This document shows, piece by piece, positions 17,948 through 26,513 of a stretch of 64,000 bases of DNA. Every line of letters starts with the position of its first letter. Position 1 is the first letter of the stretch. Source of the stretch: Bacteroidales bacterium (GTDB taxonomy: Bacteria > Bacteroidota > Bacteroidia > Bacteroidales > Tenuifilaceae). The stretch lies in contig JAFGDZ010000032.1 of assembly GCA_016931855.1 (NCBI GenBank), forward strand, positions 1-64,000, in the 5' to 3' direction. Made by a program: the position numbers and the translations under genes. The notes beneath the pieces were generated by a model that did no database searches, was not told the DNA's origin, and saw only the letters and a list, made by a program, of their open reading frames with translations.

Positions 17948-20347
17948 TTACTTAGTCTCCTTATCGAATTGCCAAGCAGAGATACCAAAGCCGTTTTTGA
18001 AGTAGAAAACAGCGCCGTGGTTATGCACTACCTTTGTGTAGAATGATAGCTCACCATCCTTGTTAAACACAATATGCGTTACCTTCATACGAGGGTACTC
18101 TATAACCTCTTCGGTGCGCTCATTGCTATACTTCTTTTCTAGCTCTTCAACGGTTTGGTTAGGACGAGTTGACTGCAACGGTTTAGATTTTGCTTTTTCC
18201 TTATCCTTATTAAGCATGTCCTGTAATAGCATTTGCTTGCGAAGCTCGGCTCTACGCTTCATTTCCTCATCATAAGCCTTCTTTGCAGCCTCCTCAGCCT
18301 GTTGGCGAGCAATAGCCTCCTGTTTAGCACGTTCGGCCTCGGCAAGCACCTTTTGCTGCTCTTTTAATCGTACTTCCTCTCTTATACGAGCCTCTTCCTC
18401 AGCCTTACGCTTAGCCTCCTCCTCGGCTTTAAGCTTAGCTTCGGTATCGCGTTTAGCGGCTTCGTCCTTAGCCTTTGCTTCGGTAAGGGAACGCTCATCG
18501 GCCTCTTTCTTTAAGCGTTCCTGCTCGGCAATGCGGGCTTCATCAGAGGCTTTAGCCTTAGCTTCCTCGGCTATACGTATCCTCTCTGCCTCCTGCTTAA
18601 CTCGCTCCTCCTCGCGCTTGCGGTTCTCCTCCTTAAGTCTAGTTTCCTCCTCGGCAATACGTTTGGCCTCTGTCTCTGCTTTTTGCTTAGCCTCGGTATC
18701 GCGTTTAGCCGCTTCCTCCTTTGCCTTTGCTTCGGTTAGAGCACGCTCCTCTGCTAACTTTTTAAGCTGCTCCTGTTCTTTAACTAGAGCCTCAGCGGCG
18801 GCTTTAGCCTTGATTCCCTCTTCGGCCTTACGTTTTTCGGCCTCGGCCTTAACCCGCTCCTCCTCCTGTTTACGAAGCTCTTCGGCGGCTTTGGCCTTAG
18901 CCTCTTCGGCTAAACGAACCTTTTCCTGCTCCTGACTAACTCTCTCCTGCTCCTTTTCAAGAGCCTCTTCCTTCAGCTTAGCCTCCTCTTCGGCTTTGCG
19001 CTTTGCCTCGGTTTCAGCTTTTTGCTTTGCCTCAAGGTTGCGCTTAGCTGATTCCTCTTTTAATTTAGCTTCAGCAATAGCACGCTCTTGGGCTTCCTTT
19101 TTAAGGCGTTCCTGCTCGGCAATACGCGCCTCCTCGGCAGCTTTGGCTTTGACTTCTTCGGCTAATCTTATTTTTTCTTGCTCCTGACGGATTCTCTCCT
19201 GTTCCTTTTTAAGGGCTTCTTCCTTTAATTTGGCCTCCTCTTCGGCCTTACGCTTTGCTTCGGCTTCGGCTTTCTGCTTAGCCTCTAGCTCACGTTTGGC
19301 CGCTTCTTCCTTAGCCTTAGCTTCGGCAAGGGCACGCGCCTCGGCCTCCTTCTTAAGGCGCTCCTGCTCTTTTAGGCGAGCCTCTTCGGCGGCTTTGGCT
19401 TTGGCTTCCTCCTCAGCCTTACGCTTCTCGGCCTCAAGGCGAACACGCTCCTGTTCCTTTATACGCGCCTCCTCGGCCGCTTTGGCCTTAGCCTCTTCCT
19501 CTTGGCGAAGGCGCTCCTGTTCCTTCTTAATGCGCTCTTCCTCTAGCTTTTTTGCTTCGGCCTTTTTACGTGCTTCCTCCTCGGCCTTTAGGCGAGCCTC
19601 CTCGGCAGCTTTGGCTTTCTTCTCGGCGTCACGCTTTAGTGCATCCTCTTTTGCCTTAGCCTCGGCTTGTGCACGAGCAAGGGCTTCCTGCTTCTGTTTC
19701 TCGGCGGCTATTCGTTTGGCTTCTTCGGCAGCTTTTTGCCGAGCCACCTCATCAGCCTTTCGTTTTTCGGCCTCGGCTTTAAGCTGATTTTGCTTGTCCT
19801 GTTCAACTTTATTTTTCTGCTCCTTCTCAATCTCCTTTTCTCGCTGAATCATATCCTTTTCAGCCTGTTCTAGTTGTTTCTGAACAGAATAGGAGTAATC
19901 GGAGTCGTAATCGAAATCGTTAACATCGCTAGAGAACTTAATCTTTCCCACAGGATTATTATAAACCATAAGGTTAACACCATCAACCTGAGGGAATAGC
20001 TCTACCTCAAAGTCAATTACATTCTCCTGATTTTTGGGAAAGGACTCAGGAACGGAAGTATTTATGGTAATTTTTTTAGTTACGTAGCCACTTTTTTCGA
20101 AGGAAAGGACATAATCTGCACCATAATCTAAATCAACCTTAAACTTACCTGCGCGCTGCACGGGTTTGGCTTCAGTAAGCTTCCCTTCCTTATAAAGGAC
20201 TATTTTGGCATCATCGGCTTTTGACTTGCGTAGAATTAGCCTAACATGAGCCGTTACCTTATCCTGAGATAAAGCAATTGTTGGAATGGATAAAATAAGT
20301 GCACAAGCAATTACTTTAGCTATTTTTTTGCTGAGAGACATTCTCAT
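17948..20347 (-). CDS. Secreted protein with a giant coiled-coil repeat region
   Basis: 799 aa from the ATG at 20347 (another ATG two codons later). It has a signal peptide ending near IALSQ, then a beta-rich domain (about 30-135) resembling carboxypeptidase-regulatory/PEGA-like modules. After this come about 570 residues of K/E/A/R-rich helix without proline, and a small C-terminal domain of about 65 residues (VTHIVFNKDGELSFY...). Inside the helix an 84-residue unit (12 heptads) opening EQERLKKEA recurs at residues 327-410, 411-494, 524-607 and 608-667. It looks like a TolA-like periplasmic spacer or a structural filament; the function is unknown. The gene lies inside the TetR-to-molybdoenzyme array. 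Confidence 0.75.
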   Translation of the reverse strand: MRMSLSKKIAKVIACALILSIPTIALSQDKVTAHVRLILRKSKADDAKIVLYKEGKLTEAKPVQRAGKFKVDLDYGADYVLSFEKSGYVTKKITINTSVPESFPKNQENVIDFEVELFPQVDGVNLMVYNNPVGKIKFSSDVNDFDYDSDYSYSVQKQLEQAEKDMIQREKEIEKEQKNKVEQDKQNQLKAEAEKRKADEVARQKAAEEAKRIAAEKQKQEALARAQAEAKAKEDALKRDAEKKAKAAEEARLKAEEEARKKAEAKKLEEERIKKEQERLRQEEEAKAKAAEEARIKEQERVRLEAEKRKAEEEAKAKAAEEARLKEQERLKKEAEARALAEAKAKEEAAKRELEAKQKAEAEAKRKAEEEAKLKEEALKKEQERIRQEQEKIRLAEEVKAKAAEEARIAEQERLKKEAQERAIAEAKLKEESAKRNLEAKQKAETEAKRKAEEEAKLKEEALEKEQERVSQEQEKVRLAEEAKAKAAEELRKQEEERVKAEAEKRKAEEGIKAKAAAEALVKEQEQLKKLAEERALTEAKAKEEAAKRDTEAKQKAETEAKRIAEEETRLKEENRKREEERVKQEAERIRIAEEAKAKASDEARIAEQERLKKEADERSLTEAKAKDEAAKRDTEAKLKAEEEAKRKAEEEARIREEVRLKEQQKVLAEAERAKQEAIARQQAEEAAKKAYDEEMKRRAELRKQMLLQDMLNKDKEKAKSKPLQSTRPNQTVEELEKKYSNERTEEVIEYPRMKVTHIVFNKDGELSFYTKVVHNHGAVFYFKNGFGISAWQFDKETK
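18347..19369 (-). repeat. 252-bp in-frame repeats in the coiled-coil gene
   Basis: Four copies of a 252-bp (84-codon) unit: 19118-19369, 18866-19117, 18527-18778 and a shortened copy 18347-18526; copies two and three are separated by 87 bp. The unit length is an exact multiple of seven codons, so gain or loss of a copy keeps the heptad register. Confidence 0.85.
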
Positions 20348-20451
20348 TAGATTATAGTAAAAACCTTTTAATGAAACGGATTGTAACATTAAAAGGTTAT
20401 TCTTTTACGCAAACTACACTTACTACTTGGTGTAAGTAGCAAGAAACAAAA

Positions 20452-21513
20452 CTAATCGGTTCGACACTGTTTTACAAATGCTCTGTTCGATTTTTTAGTA
20501 TCGGTAAGCAAAAAGTAAAAGTCGTTAAAATATTCCAAAACCCTACCCTTCTCCCTCTTAGAAAGATGGGTGAAATTTGATATCAAATCGTATATCTCCG
20601 ATTTACGCCCTAGGAACACGGCAAAAACCTGATTATACTCCTCGGCAGTGCGGCAATACCCATTAAAATAGCGCTGACGCACCGAGCGTATTGGTAGTGC
20701 TTCGGCTGGTTGTGCGTAGCTTGCGTTTACCATTCCCGAAAAATCGAAATCAAAAGGAACAGGAAATGTTGGCGCACCAGGCTCTAGCCCAACTAGCACC
20801 ACGTTGTGCTGGGCTTTAATTGACCAATCGGTATTGCCAATAAAATACTGAAATATGGCCATCAGCGTGGCAATCTGACGATTTGTAGCGTTAGGATGAA
20901 TGTTTTTTTGTTCCACCATAAAGCCATCTAAACGCTTTGCCAACAACTCCTTAGGCTCAATAAAAAAGGCAAAACTAGTAAGTGTATCCGCCGATAAAGT
21001 ATTTATGTATGATATTTTTGCCAGCCTAACCCTAAAGCTATAGGGCGTTATAAGGTTATAAATTTTATAGGCTAGATACTCTTTTAAAAGATATTCTTGG
21101 TGGCGTTTGCTCCCATTTTGGCAATGGCCAACAAGTTTGAGCTTGCTAGTACTACTAAAAATGGTTGATTTAGCCTCTTCCCCATTGAACCGAAGCATTA
21201 AGGACGGGAAATTGCAGTTAACAGGATTCTTCCTAAATATTCCACGAGTAGATATCTCCACGTTGAGAGGCACCCATCCTCCCCATTGGTTTTTGTAGAA
21301 CAATTGCCCCTGATGTTCAGAAGGATTATCGCCTACATCGCGGCTTACCGCATCCATGTTATACTCCAGCTTTATGTGTAGCAGCGTAGTATCATCAAAA
21401 AGAGAAGGTTGGTAATTGGCTCCTGCAAAGCTGGCCTCTTGGGCCAACAGCAGCCTATTACCAACAATAGCAACAAATGCTATGAGTACTATTTTACACC
21501 AAAACTTGGGCAT
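20452..21513 (-). CDS. Secreted protein, possibly CotH/atypical-kinase-like
   Basis: 353 aa with a signal peptide (cleavage near LLLAQEAS). The body has a beta-rich start (LLHIKLEYNM...), a segment KLKLVGHCQ followed by HQEYLLKEYLAYKIYNLIT, and a C-terminal VPFDFDFSGMVNASYA motif. This order (basic strand, long helix with E-x-L-x-Y, acidic DFD-type loop) is reminiscent of CotH-like secreted kinases, but I cannot verify the catalytic residues. It starts six bases after the second ABC permease, and is therefore probably co-expressed with the exporter. Confidence 0.55.
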   Translation of the reverse strand: MPKFWCKIVLIAFVAIVGNRLLLAQEASFAGANYQPSLFDDTTLLHIKLEYNMDAVSRDVGDNPSEHQGQLFYKNQWGGWVPLNVEISTRGIFRKNPVNCNFPSLMLRFNGEEAKSTIFSSTSKLKLVGHCQNGSKRHQEYLLKEYLAYKIYNLITPYSFRVRLAKISYINTLSADTLTSFAFFIEPKELLAKRLDGFMVEQKNIHPNATNRQIATLMAIFQYFIGNTDWSIKAQHNVVLVGLEPGAPTFPVPFDFDFSGMVNASYAQPAEALPIRSVRQRYFNGYCRTAEEYNQVFAVFLGRKSEIYDLISNFTHLSKREKGRVLEYFNDFYFLLTDTKKSNRAFVKQCRTD

Positions 21514-21519
21514 TTATGG

Positions 21520-22626
21520 CTACGAGGTTTTTCGGTATTTAGTAATAGCCAAAGTTAGCATTAATACAGAAAGAACCATTAGCCCAACTAAACATGGCAT
21601 AATGTGCATAAACCCAGCCCCCTTGATAAGTATCATACGCATAACCTTCATAAAGTAAAAAAGAGGATTTACTAGGTCAACAATTTGAGCCCATAGCGGC
21701 ATACTATCTGTTGGAGTAAAGATGCCGCTCATTAGGATAAAAACAATCATGAAAAAGTAAGCAAGAAACATAACCTGCTGCTGCGACTCTGCCACCGACG
21801 AAAGGAACAACCCCATAGCCAATGCAACAACAAGGAAAACGCCCGCCACACCAAAAACAAGGAGAAGGCTTCCGTTTAGGGGAATATCAAAGATAAGCTT
21901 CGACAGAATGAGCCCAAACACAAGTTCAAACATGGCAATTACCCAAAATGGGATAAGCTTGCCTAAAATGAACTGGTACTTTTTAATTGGCGTTACGTTT
22001 ATTTGCTCCATAGTACCCATCTCCTTCTCGCGAACAATATTAAGCGCTGTTAAAAACATGCCTATTACGGTTACCAGAATCACCAAAATACCCGGAATCA
22101 TAAAGTGCGAGTAGGTAAGGTCTGGGTTGTACCAGAATTTTTCCTGAATGGTAATATGTGGAACCGTTACATTGGCTCTCTGGGCTATTTGCTCCTGAAT
22201 AAACCCCTGTATAATTTGCCCAGAGTAGGAGTTCATTAGCCCAGCAGCAGAGCCATCAATAGCATTAACCAGCAGCTGCAGCTCCGTTTGATGCCCGCGC
22301 AAGAGGTCCTTTTCAAATCCTTGCTTAATTACTAGTATGGCATCGGCCTTATCAGCATGAACCATATCCAGCGATTTAGATACCGAAACCTCGTTGGCTA
22401 CAATAGTGTAGAATGGCGATGCAGTAAAGTGCGATTTAAGCTGCGACGAGAGGTACGATTGGTCGTAATCAACTATAGCCAAATCGATATTTTTCACCTC
22501 AAAGGTTGCAGCATTAGCAAGAACCAGGAGTTGCACCACAGGCATTATAAAAATGATGGGTAGCATGGTTCTGTTCCTAAATACCTGCAAAAACTCCTTC
22601 TGCAAAAGGAAAAGTAGTGTTCTCAT
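21520..22626 (-). CDS. ABC-2 type exporter permease (YbhR-like)
   Basis: 368 aa from the ATG at 22626 (TTG two codons upstream). The topology is that of ABC2_membrane_3 proteins: one N-terminal membrane helix, a large external loop (about 45-170), then five helices, with the conserved cytoplasmic REKEMGTMEQINVTPIKKYQF stretch that contacts the ATPase. It is eight bases downstream of the paralogous permease; the two would form the heterodimeric channel. Confidence 0.9.
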   Translation of the reverse strand: MRTLLFLLQKEFLQVFRNRTMLPIIFIMPVVQLLVLANAATFEVKNIDLAIVDYDQSYLSSQLKSHFTASPFYTIVANEVSVSKSLDMVHADKADAILVIKQGFEKDLLRGHQTELQLLVNAIDGSAAGLMNSYSGQIIQGFIQEQIAQRANVTVPHITIQEKFWYNPDLTYSHFMIPGILVILVTVIGMFLTALNIVREKEMGTMEQINVTPIKKYQFILGKLIPFWVIAMFELVFGLILSKLIFDIPLNGSLLLVFGVAGVFLVVALAMGLFLSSVAESQQQVMFLAYFFMIVFILMSGIFTPTDSMPLWAQIVDLVNPLFYFMKVMRMILIKGAGFMHIMPCLVGLMVLSVLMLTLAITKYRKTS

Positions 22627-22634
22627 ATGCAACG

Positions 22635-23747
22635 CTATAATCGAATTTTAAACTTCTTAATACTTAGGGATAGAAATGCGATGGTCATTCCAAGCATCAC
22701 CAAAATTTCCTTGTAAACAAAGGCTAACCCCTCCCCTTTAATCATTATTGTTTTTAGGGCTGATATAAACCATCGGGGCGGCATTATAAGGCTTAGCCAT
22801 TGTAGCGGAACGGGCATGTTTTCAATGGGGAAAATAAAGCCCGAGAGCAGTATTGTTGGCAGTAACAATGCGAACATGGACAGGAACATGGCAACCTGCT
22901 GGGTTTTGCTTACTGTTGATATTAATATCCCTAACGAAAGGGCCAAAATAATAAACAACAGCGTTACCAGCAGTAGCAGCACCATGCTCCCCCGCATGGG
23001 GAGCATAAACACAAAGTATCCTAGAATTATGATTAGCAGCGCATTTGCAAATCCCAAACCAATATATGGGAAAACTTTTCCCAGCACTATTTGCCAAGGT
23101 TTGAGTGGCGATACTAGAAGCACCTCCATGGTTCCCATCTCCTTTTCGCGGGCAATGGATATAGAGGTCATCATGGCAGTAATAAGCATAAGGATAAGCG
23201 CCATTGTGCCGGGCACAAACATAAACACCGATTTTAGATCGGGGTTATAAAGCATTCTCGATTGCACAGAGACTAGCGTTTGCTGGGGCATTCCACTATT
23301 TTCGGCAGCAAAATCGGAGATTATTGCCGATGCATACGCAGTTAAGATGCTGGCCGTATTTGGTTCTGAGGCATCGGCATTGAGCTGCACACTGGCAACG
23401 CCCTGCTTTTGAAATTCGGCAGCAAAATTGGGCTGAATGGAAACAACTAGCTGCGCCTTGCCTGCTTTAAGCACCTCGTCTATTTGCGATGCGTTGCTTA
23501 AGTTATCTGATAGGATAAAGTAGCCCGACGACACCAGCTTATTTACCAGCTGCAGTGATAGGTAATCCTTACTTTGGTCGAAAACGGCAATTTTTGCGTC
23601 CTTAATCTCATTGGTAACCACAAAGCCAAAAAGTAGAAGCTGTGCAACGGGCAAACCAAATATTAGCAGCAGCGTTTTCTTATCACGAAAAATGTGGAAA
23701 AACTCCTTGCGAATAAAACCCCAAATGCTGTTGTTACTCCTTTTCAT
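22635..23747 (-). CDS. ABC-2 type exporter permease (YbhS-like)
   Basis: 370 aa, paralogue of its downstream neighbour with the same layout: N-terminal helix, external loop of ~125 residues, five C-terminal helices and the REKEMGTMEVLLVSPLKPWQ coupling segment. It follows the ATPase gene by 11 bases. Substrates of this family include drugs, cations and lipophilic compounds; none can be assigned here. Confidence 0.92.
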   Translation of the reverse strand: MKRSNNSIWGFIRKEFFHIFRDKKTLLLIFGLPVAQLLLFGFVVTNEIKDAKIAVFDQSKDYLSLQLVNKLVSSGYFILSDNLSNASQIDEVLKAGKAQLVVSIQPNFAAEFQKQGVASVQLNADASEPNTASILTAYASAIISDFAAENSGMPQQTLVSVQSRMLYNPDLKSVFMFVPGTMALILMLITAMMTSISIAREKEMGTMEVLLVSPLKPWQIVLGKVFPYIGLGFANALLIIILGYFVFMLPMRGSMVLLLLVTLLFIILALSLGILISTVSKTQQVAMFLSMFALLLPTILLSGFIFPIENMPVPLQWLSLIMPPRWFISALKTIMIKGEGLAFVYKEILVMLGMTIAFLSLSIKKFKIRL

Positions 23748-23758
23748 ACTTGAATAGT

Positions 23759-24526
23759 TTACACACGCTGACTGTTCCGTGCTAGTTTCACAAAAACCTC
23801 ATCCATAGACTCCGCGTTATACTCAGCCTTTAGCGCAGATGGCGTGTCGAGCGCCACAATCTTACCATCAACCATAATGCTAATACGGTTACAGTACTCG
23901 GCCTCGTCCATGTAATGAGTGGTAACAAAAACGGTGGTACCAGCATCGGCCGCTTCGTAAATCATCTCCCAAAAGCGCCTACGTGTAATTGGATCTACGC
24001 CACCAGTTGGCTCATCGAGAAAGATTATGGTGGGCTTGTGAATCATTGCAACCGAAAAGGCTAGCTTTTGCTTCCACCCCAAGGGTAAATCGGCAACAGG
24101 GCGATTCCTGTAATCCTCTAAACCTAGGTTCTCTATCAACAAATTGGCGCGCTCTTGTATCAACTTTCTGGAAACACCATATATTCCTGCAAAAAGCCTA
24201 ATGTTTTCCCAAACTGTTAAATCCTCGTAAAGAGAGAACTTTTGGCTCATGTAGCCTATGTTTGCTTTAATCTTATCGCGTTGCGTGTAGCCATTAAACC
24301 CAGCTACAATAATATCGCCCGATGTTGGCTCAAGTAGGCCGCAAAGGATTCGTATTGCAGTGGTTTTTCCCGCTCCATTAGCTCCAAGAAATCCGAATAT
24401 CTCTCCGCTACCAACCTCAAAGGTTAGATTGTCATTGGCTACAAAGTTCCCAAACTTCTTAACCAGTTTATTTACAGATATTACAATACTGCTATCCATA
24501 GCATTACTTTTATTAACCAATGGCAT
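23759..24526 (-). CDS. ABC transporter ATPase (second half of a YbhF-like pair)
   Basis: 255 aa. Walker A GANGAGKTT, Walker B with IIFLDEPTGGVDP, and switch histidine in VFVTTHYMDEAEYC. The signature motif is degenerate: LPLGWKQKLAF in place of LSGGQ. This is usual for one half of YbhF/RbbA-type tandem ATPases, where both halves are on one chain; here they are two genes overlapping by 14 bases. An alternative start is the ATG nine codons in. Confidence 0.92.
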   Translation of the reverse strand: MPLVNKSNAMDSSIVISVNKLVKKFGNFVANDNLTFEVGSGEIFGFLGANGAGKTTAIRILCGLLEPTSGDIIVAGFNGYTQRDKIKANIGYMSQKFSLYEDLTVWENIRLFAGIYGVSRKLIQERANLLIENLGLEDYRNRPVADLPLGWKQKLAFSVAMIHKPTIIFLDEPTGGVDPITRRRFWEMIYEAADAGTTVFVTTHYMDEAEYCNRISIMVDGKIVALDTPSALKAEYNAESMDEVFVKLARNSQRV

Positions 24527-25442
24527 TATTGTGTTCCATTAGGGACATAAAGCAATCCTCAATGGTTGGCGAAATACGCCTAACGGCAATAGTTTCTATC
24601 CCATTCTCAAGCAAGTAGCGCTCAACCGCATCAACAGCAATACTTCTCATTTCAACAGAAAGGTGCACCTCGTGCCCAAAAAGGAACGACGATTGGAATC
24701 GGCTATCGGCTCTAAGCGCCTTGATAACGGCATTTGGCCTTTTGCTCTCTATACCAAAAAGGTCGTATGCATAGGAATCAACAATTTGCTTTGGCGACAC
24801 TATTTGAAGGATATCCCCGTTCTGAATAAGTGCAATTCGGTCGCACTGTGCAGCCTCATCCATATATGGAGTGGATACAAGCATGGTAATCCCTTCATTT
24901 TTAAGCTTGCGTAGCATTGTCCAAAACTCTTTTCTAGACACAGCGTCAACACCTGTTGTTGGCTCGTCTAGCAACAGCACCTTGGGTTTATGAATAAGTG
25001 CGCACGATAGGGCAAGCTTCTGCTTCATGCCCCCAGAGAGCTTTCCTGCTGGTCTATTAGCAAAGGGCTCAAGCATTTTGTAGATATCCTCTATCAGCCT
25101 GTAGTTCTGTTCCACAGTAGTACCAAAAACACTTGCAAAGAACTCTAGATTTTCCCGAACCGTTAAATCCTGATATAGGGAGAAACGGCCAGGCATGTAC
25201 CCCACCATTTGGCGAATAGCTTGGTAGTCCCTTACAACATCGGCTCCACACATGGTAGCGCTACCACCCGAAGGAACTAACAGCGAGGCCAAGATGCGTA
25301 TTAGCGTTGTTTTACCAGCGCCATCGGGACCTATTAATCCAAAGAGTTCCCCTTCGTCAACAGCAAACGTTGCGCCTTTAAGGGCTCTGGTTTGCCCATA
25401 ACTCATTGACAAACCATTACATATGATATTATTTGGATTCAA
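24513..25442 (-). CDS. ABC transporter ATPase (first half of a YbhF-like pair), TTG start
   Basis: 309 aa. Walker A GPDGAGKTT, canonical signature LSGGMKQKLAL and Walker B VLLLDEPTTGVD; the switch histidine is replaced (LVSTPYMDEAA has Pro where its partner has His). The first in-frame ATG (25406) would cut into the ABC fold, and a stop lies 24 bases upstream of the TTG at 25442, so TTG is the likely start. A 126-base gap with tandem repeats and a hairpin separates it from the HlyD gene. Confidence 0.9.
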   Translation of the reverse strand: MNPNNIICNGLSMSYGQTRALKGATFAVDEGELFGLIGPDGAGKTTLIRILASLLVPSGGSATMCGADVVRDYQAIRQMVGYMPGRFSLYQDLTVRENLEFFASVFGTTVEQNYRLIEDIYKMLEPFANRPAGKLSGGMKQKLALSCALIHKPKVLLLDEPTTGVDAVSRKEFWTMLRKLKNEGITMLVSTPYMDEAAQCDRIALIQNGDILQIVSPKQIVDSYAYDLFGIESKRPNAVIKALRADSRFQSSFLFGHEVHLSVEMRSIAVDAVERYLLENGIETIAVRRISPTIEDCFMSLMEHNNAIG

Positions 25443-25458
25443 GAGAGTAAGGTTAATG

Positions 25459-25498
25459 GTGAAAAGTTAAACGTGAAAAGTTAAACGTGAAAAAGTTT
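25459..25498. repeat. Tandem 14-bp repeats in the exporter operon
   Basis: GTGAAAAGTTAAAC occurs perfectly at 25459-25472 and 25473-25486, and a third partial copy ends at 25498. Next to it is a 7-bp stem CTCGCCT/AGGCGAG (25504-25510 with 25533-25539). Together they fill the gap before the TTG-start ATPase gene and could act as an attenuator or a processing site. Confidence 0.75.
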
Positions 25499-25568
25499 GT
25501 CTCCTCGCCTGAGGTCGAGGCAAGCAGCCCCTAGGCGAGATTAAACGCAAAAAGCTAAGGACTAGACA

Positions 25569-26495
25569 CTAAAACCAAACTTCTCCAGGCATTCCAATTT
25601 TCATGCTTTGATTGGGATTTGAAACCTTTATCTTAATAGGATAAACCAAATCAACCCTCTCCTCGCGAGTTTGGATAATTTTAGGTGTAAACTCTGCTTT
25701 TGCTGATATCCAGATAATAGTACCCTCGGTTTTTTCTATAGCGCCACCGTCGGCATCGTACCCAATAGTTACCTTCTTCCCTAAGGCTATCTGATGCAGC
25801 TGACTTCCAGATATGTAGGCTTTAAGTACAATAGGATCTAGTAATGCAATGCGGTAAAGCGGCTTTGCTGGTGAAACCAGTTCTCCCGTGTTAGCATACT
25901 TTACTAGCACTGTTCCTTGGGTATAGCTTACCAACTTACACTTAGCTAGCTGATCCTGAACCTGTGCTACCTGCGCCCCTAGAGCCTTTAGCTCGGCGTC
26001 AATTGCGGGCTGCTGCGATTTTGTAGCCTCTATTTGCTTGGTAAGCACCGATAGCTGTCCGTTAATATCGTCCAGCTGCTTTTGTGTAGCAGCACCCTCA
26101 TTAAACATGGCCAGTATTCGCTGTTGCTCCTTTTGCATTACGGCAGTTTGCTCTACCTGCACATTAATTTGAGCATCAATGGTTCTTCGCTTTGCTTTAA
26201 CCGCTTCAACCTGCGCGTAAAGCTGACTCCTGCGCAACGATAGCTGCACTGTATCAATTAGCCCAATGGGTTGGTTAAGGGTTAAGTAATCCCCTTCATC
26301 AATACTAAAATCAATTAATCGGCCATTTGCTTCGGCTGAAATAGTAACCTCATCGGCCTCAAAGTTACCCCATGCATCGGGTGTGGTACTGTTACTACTG
26401 CAGGCAGATAGAAGCGCTGCAAGAGCAGCAAAGCCTATGTAAACTCTTCTCAAAATCATACTCGTAATTATTAATTTATGATTTGTTAAACTCAT
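25569..26495 (-). CDS. HlyD-family periplasmic adaptor, lipoprotein (YbhG-like)
   Basis: 308 aa; an internal ATG at 26459 gives a cleaner lipoprotein start. Lipobox LLSAC with the lipid cysteine at residue 32. A biotinyl-lipoyl-like half (ISAEANGRLIDFSIDEGDYL) precedes a helical hairpin of about 110 residues (75-190), then the second lipoyl half and a beta barrel. It bridges the inner-membrane ABC-2 pump to TolC. It is 18 bases after the TolC gene. Confidence 0.9.
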   Translation of the reverse strand: MSLTNHKLIITSMILRRVYIGFAALAALLSACSSNSTTPDAWGNFEADEVTISAEANGRLIDFSIDEGDYLTLNQPIGLIDTVQLSLRRSQLYAQVEAVKAKRRTIDAQINVQVEQTAVMQKEQQRILAMFNEGAATQKQLDDINGQLSVLTKQIEATKSQQPAIDAELKALGAQVAQVQDQLAKCKLVSYTQGTVLVKYANTGELVSPAKPLYRIALLDPIVLKAYISGSQLHQIALGKKVTIGYDADGGAIEKTEGTIIWISAKAEFTPKIIQTREERVDLVYPIKIKVSNPNQSMKIGMPGEVWF

Positions 26496-26513
26496 TATTA
26501 TCTCCTTGTTATG

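Noticed and set aside
18531-19787. Long open frames on the plus strand, rich in Ser and Ala, opposite the coiled-coil gene
   Set aside because: They are the complement of the repetitive K/E/A codons (A-S-S-S-A-L patterns); composition is an artefact of the repeat and the minus-strand gene has a signal peptide and clear domains.
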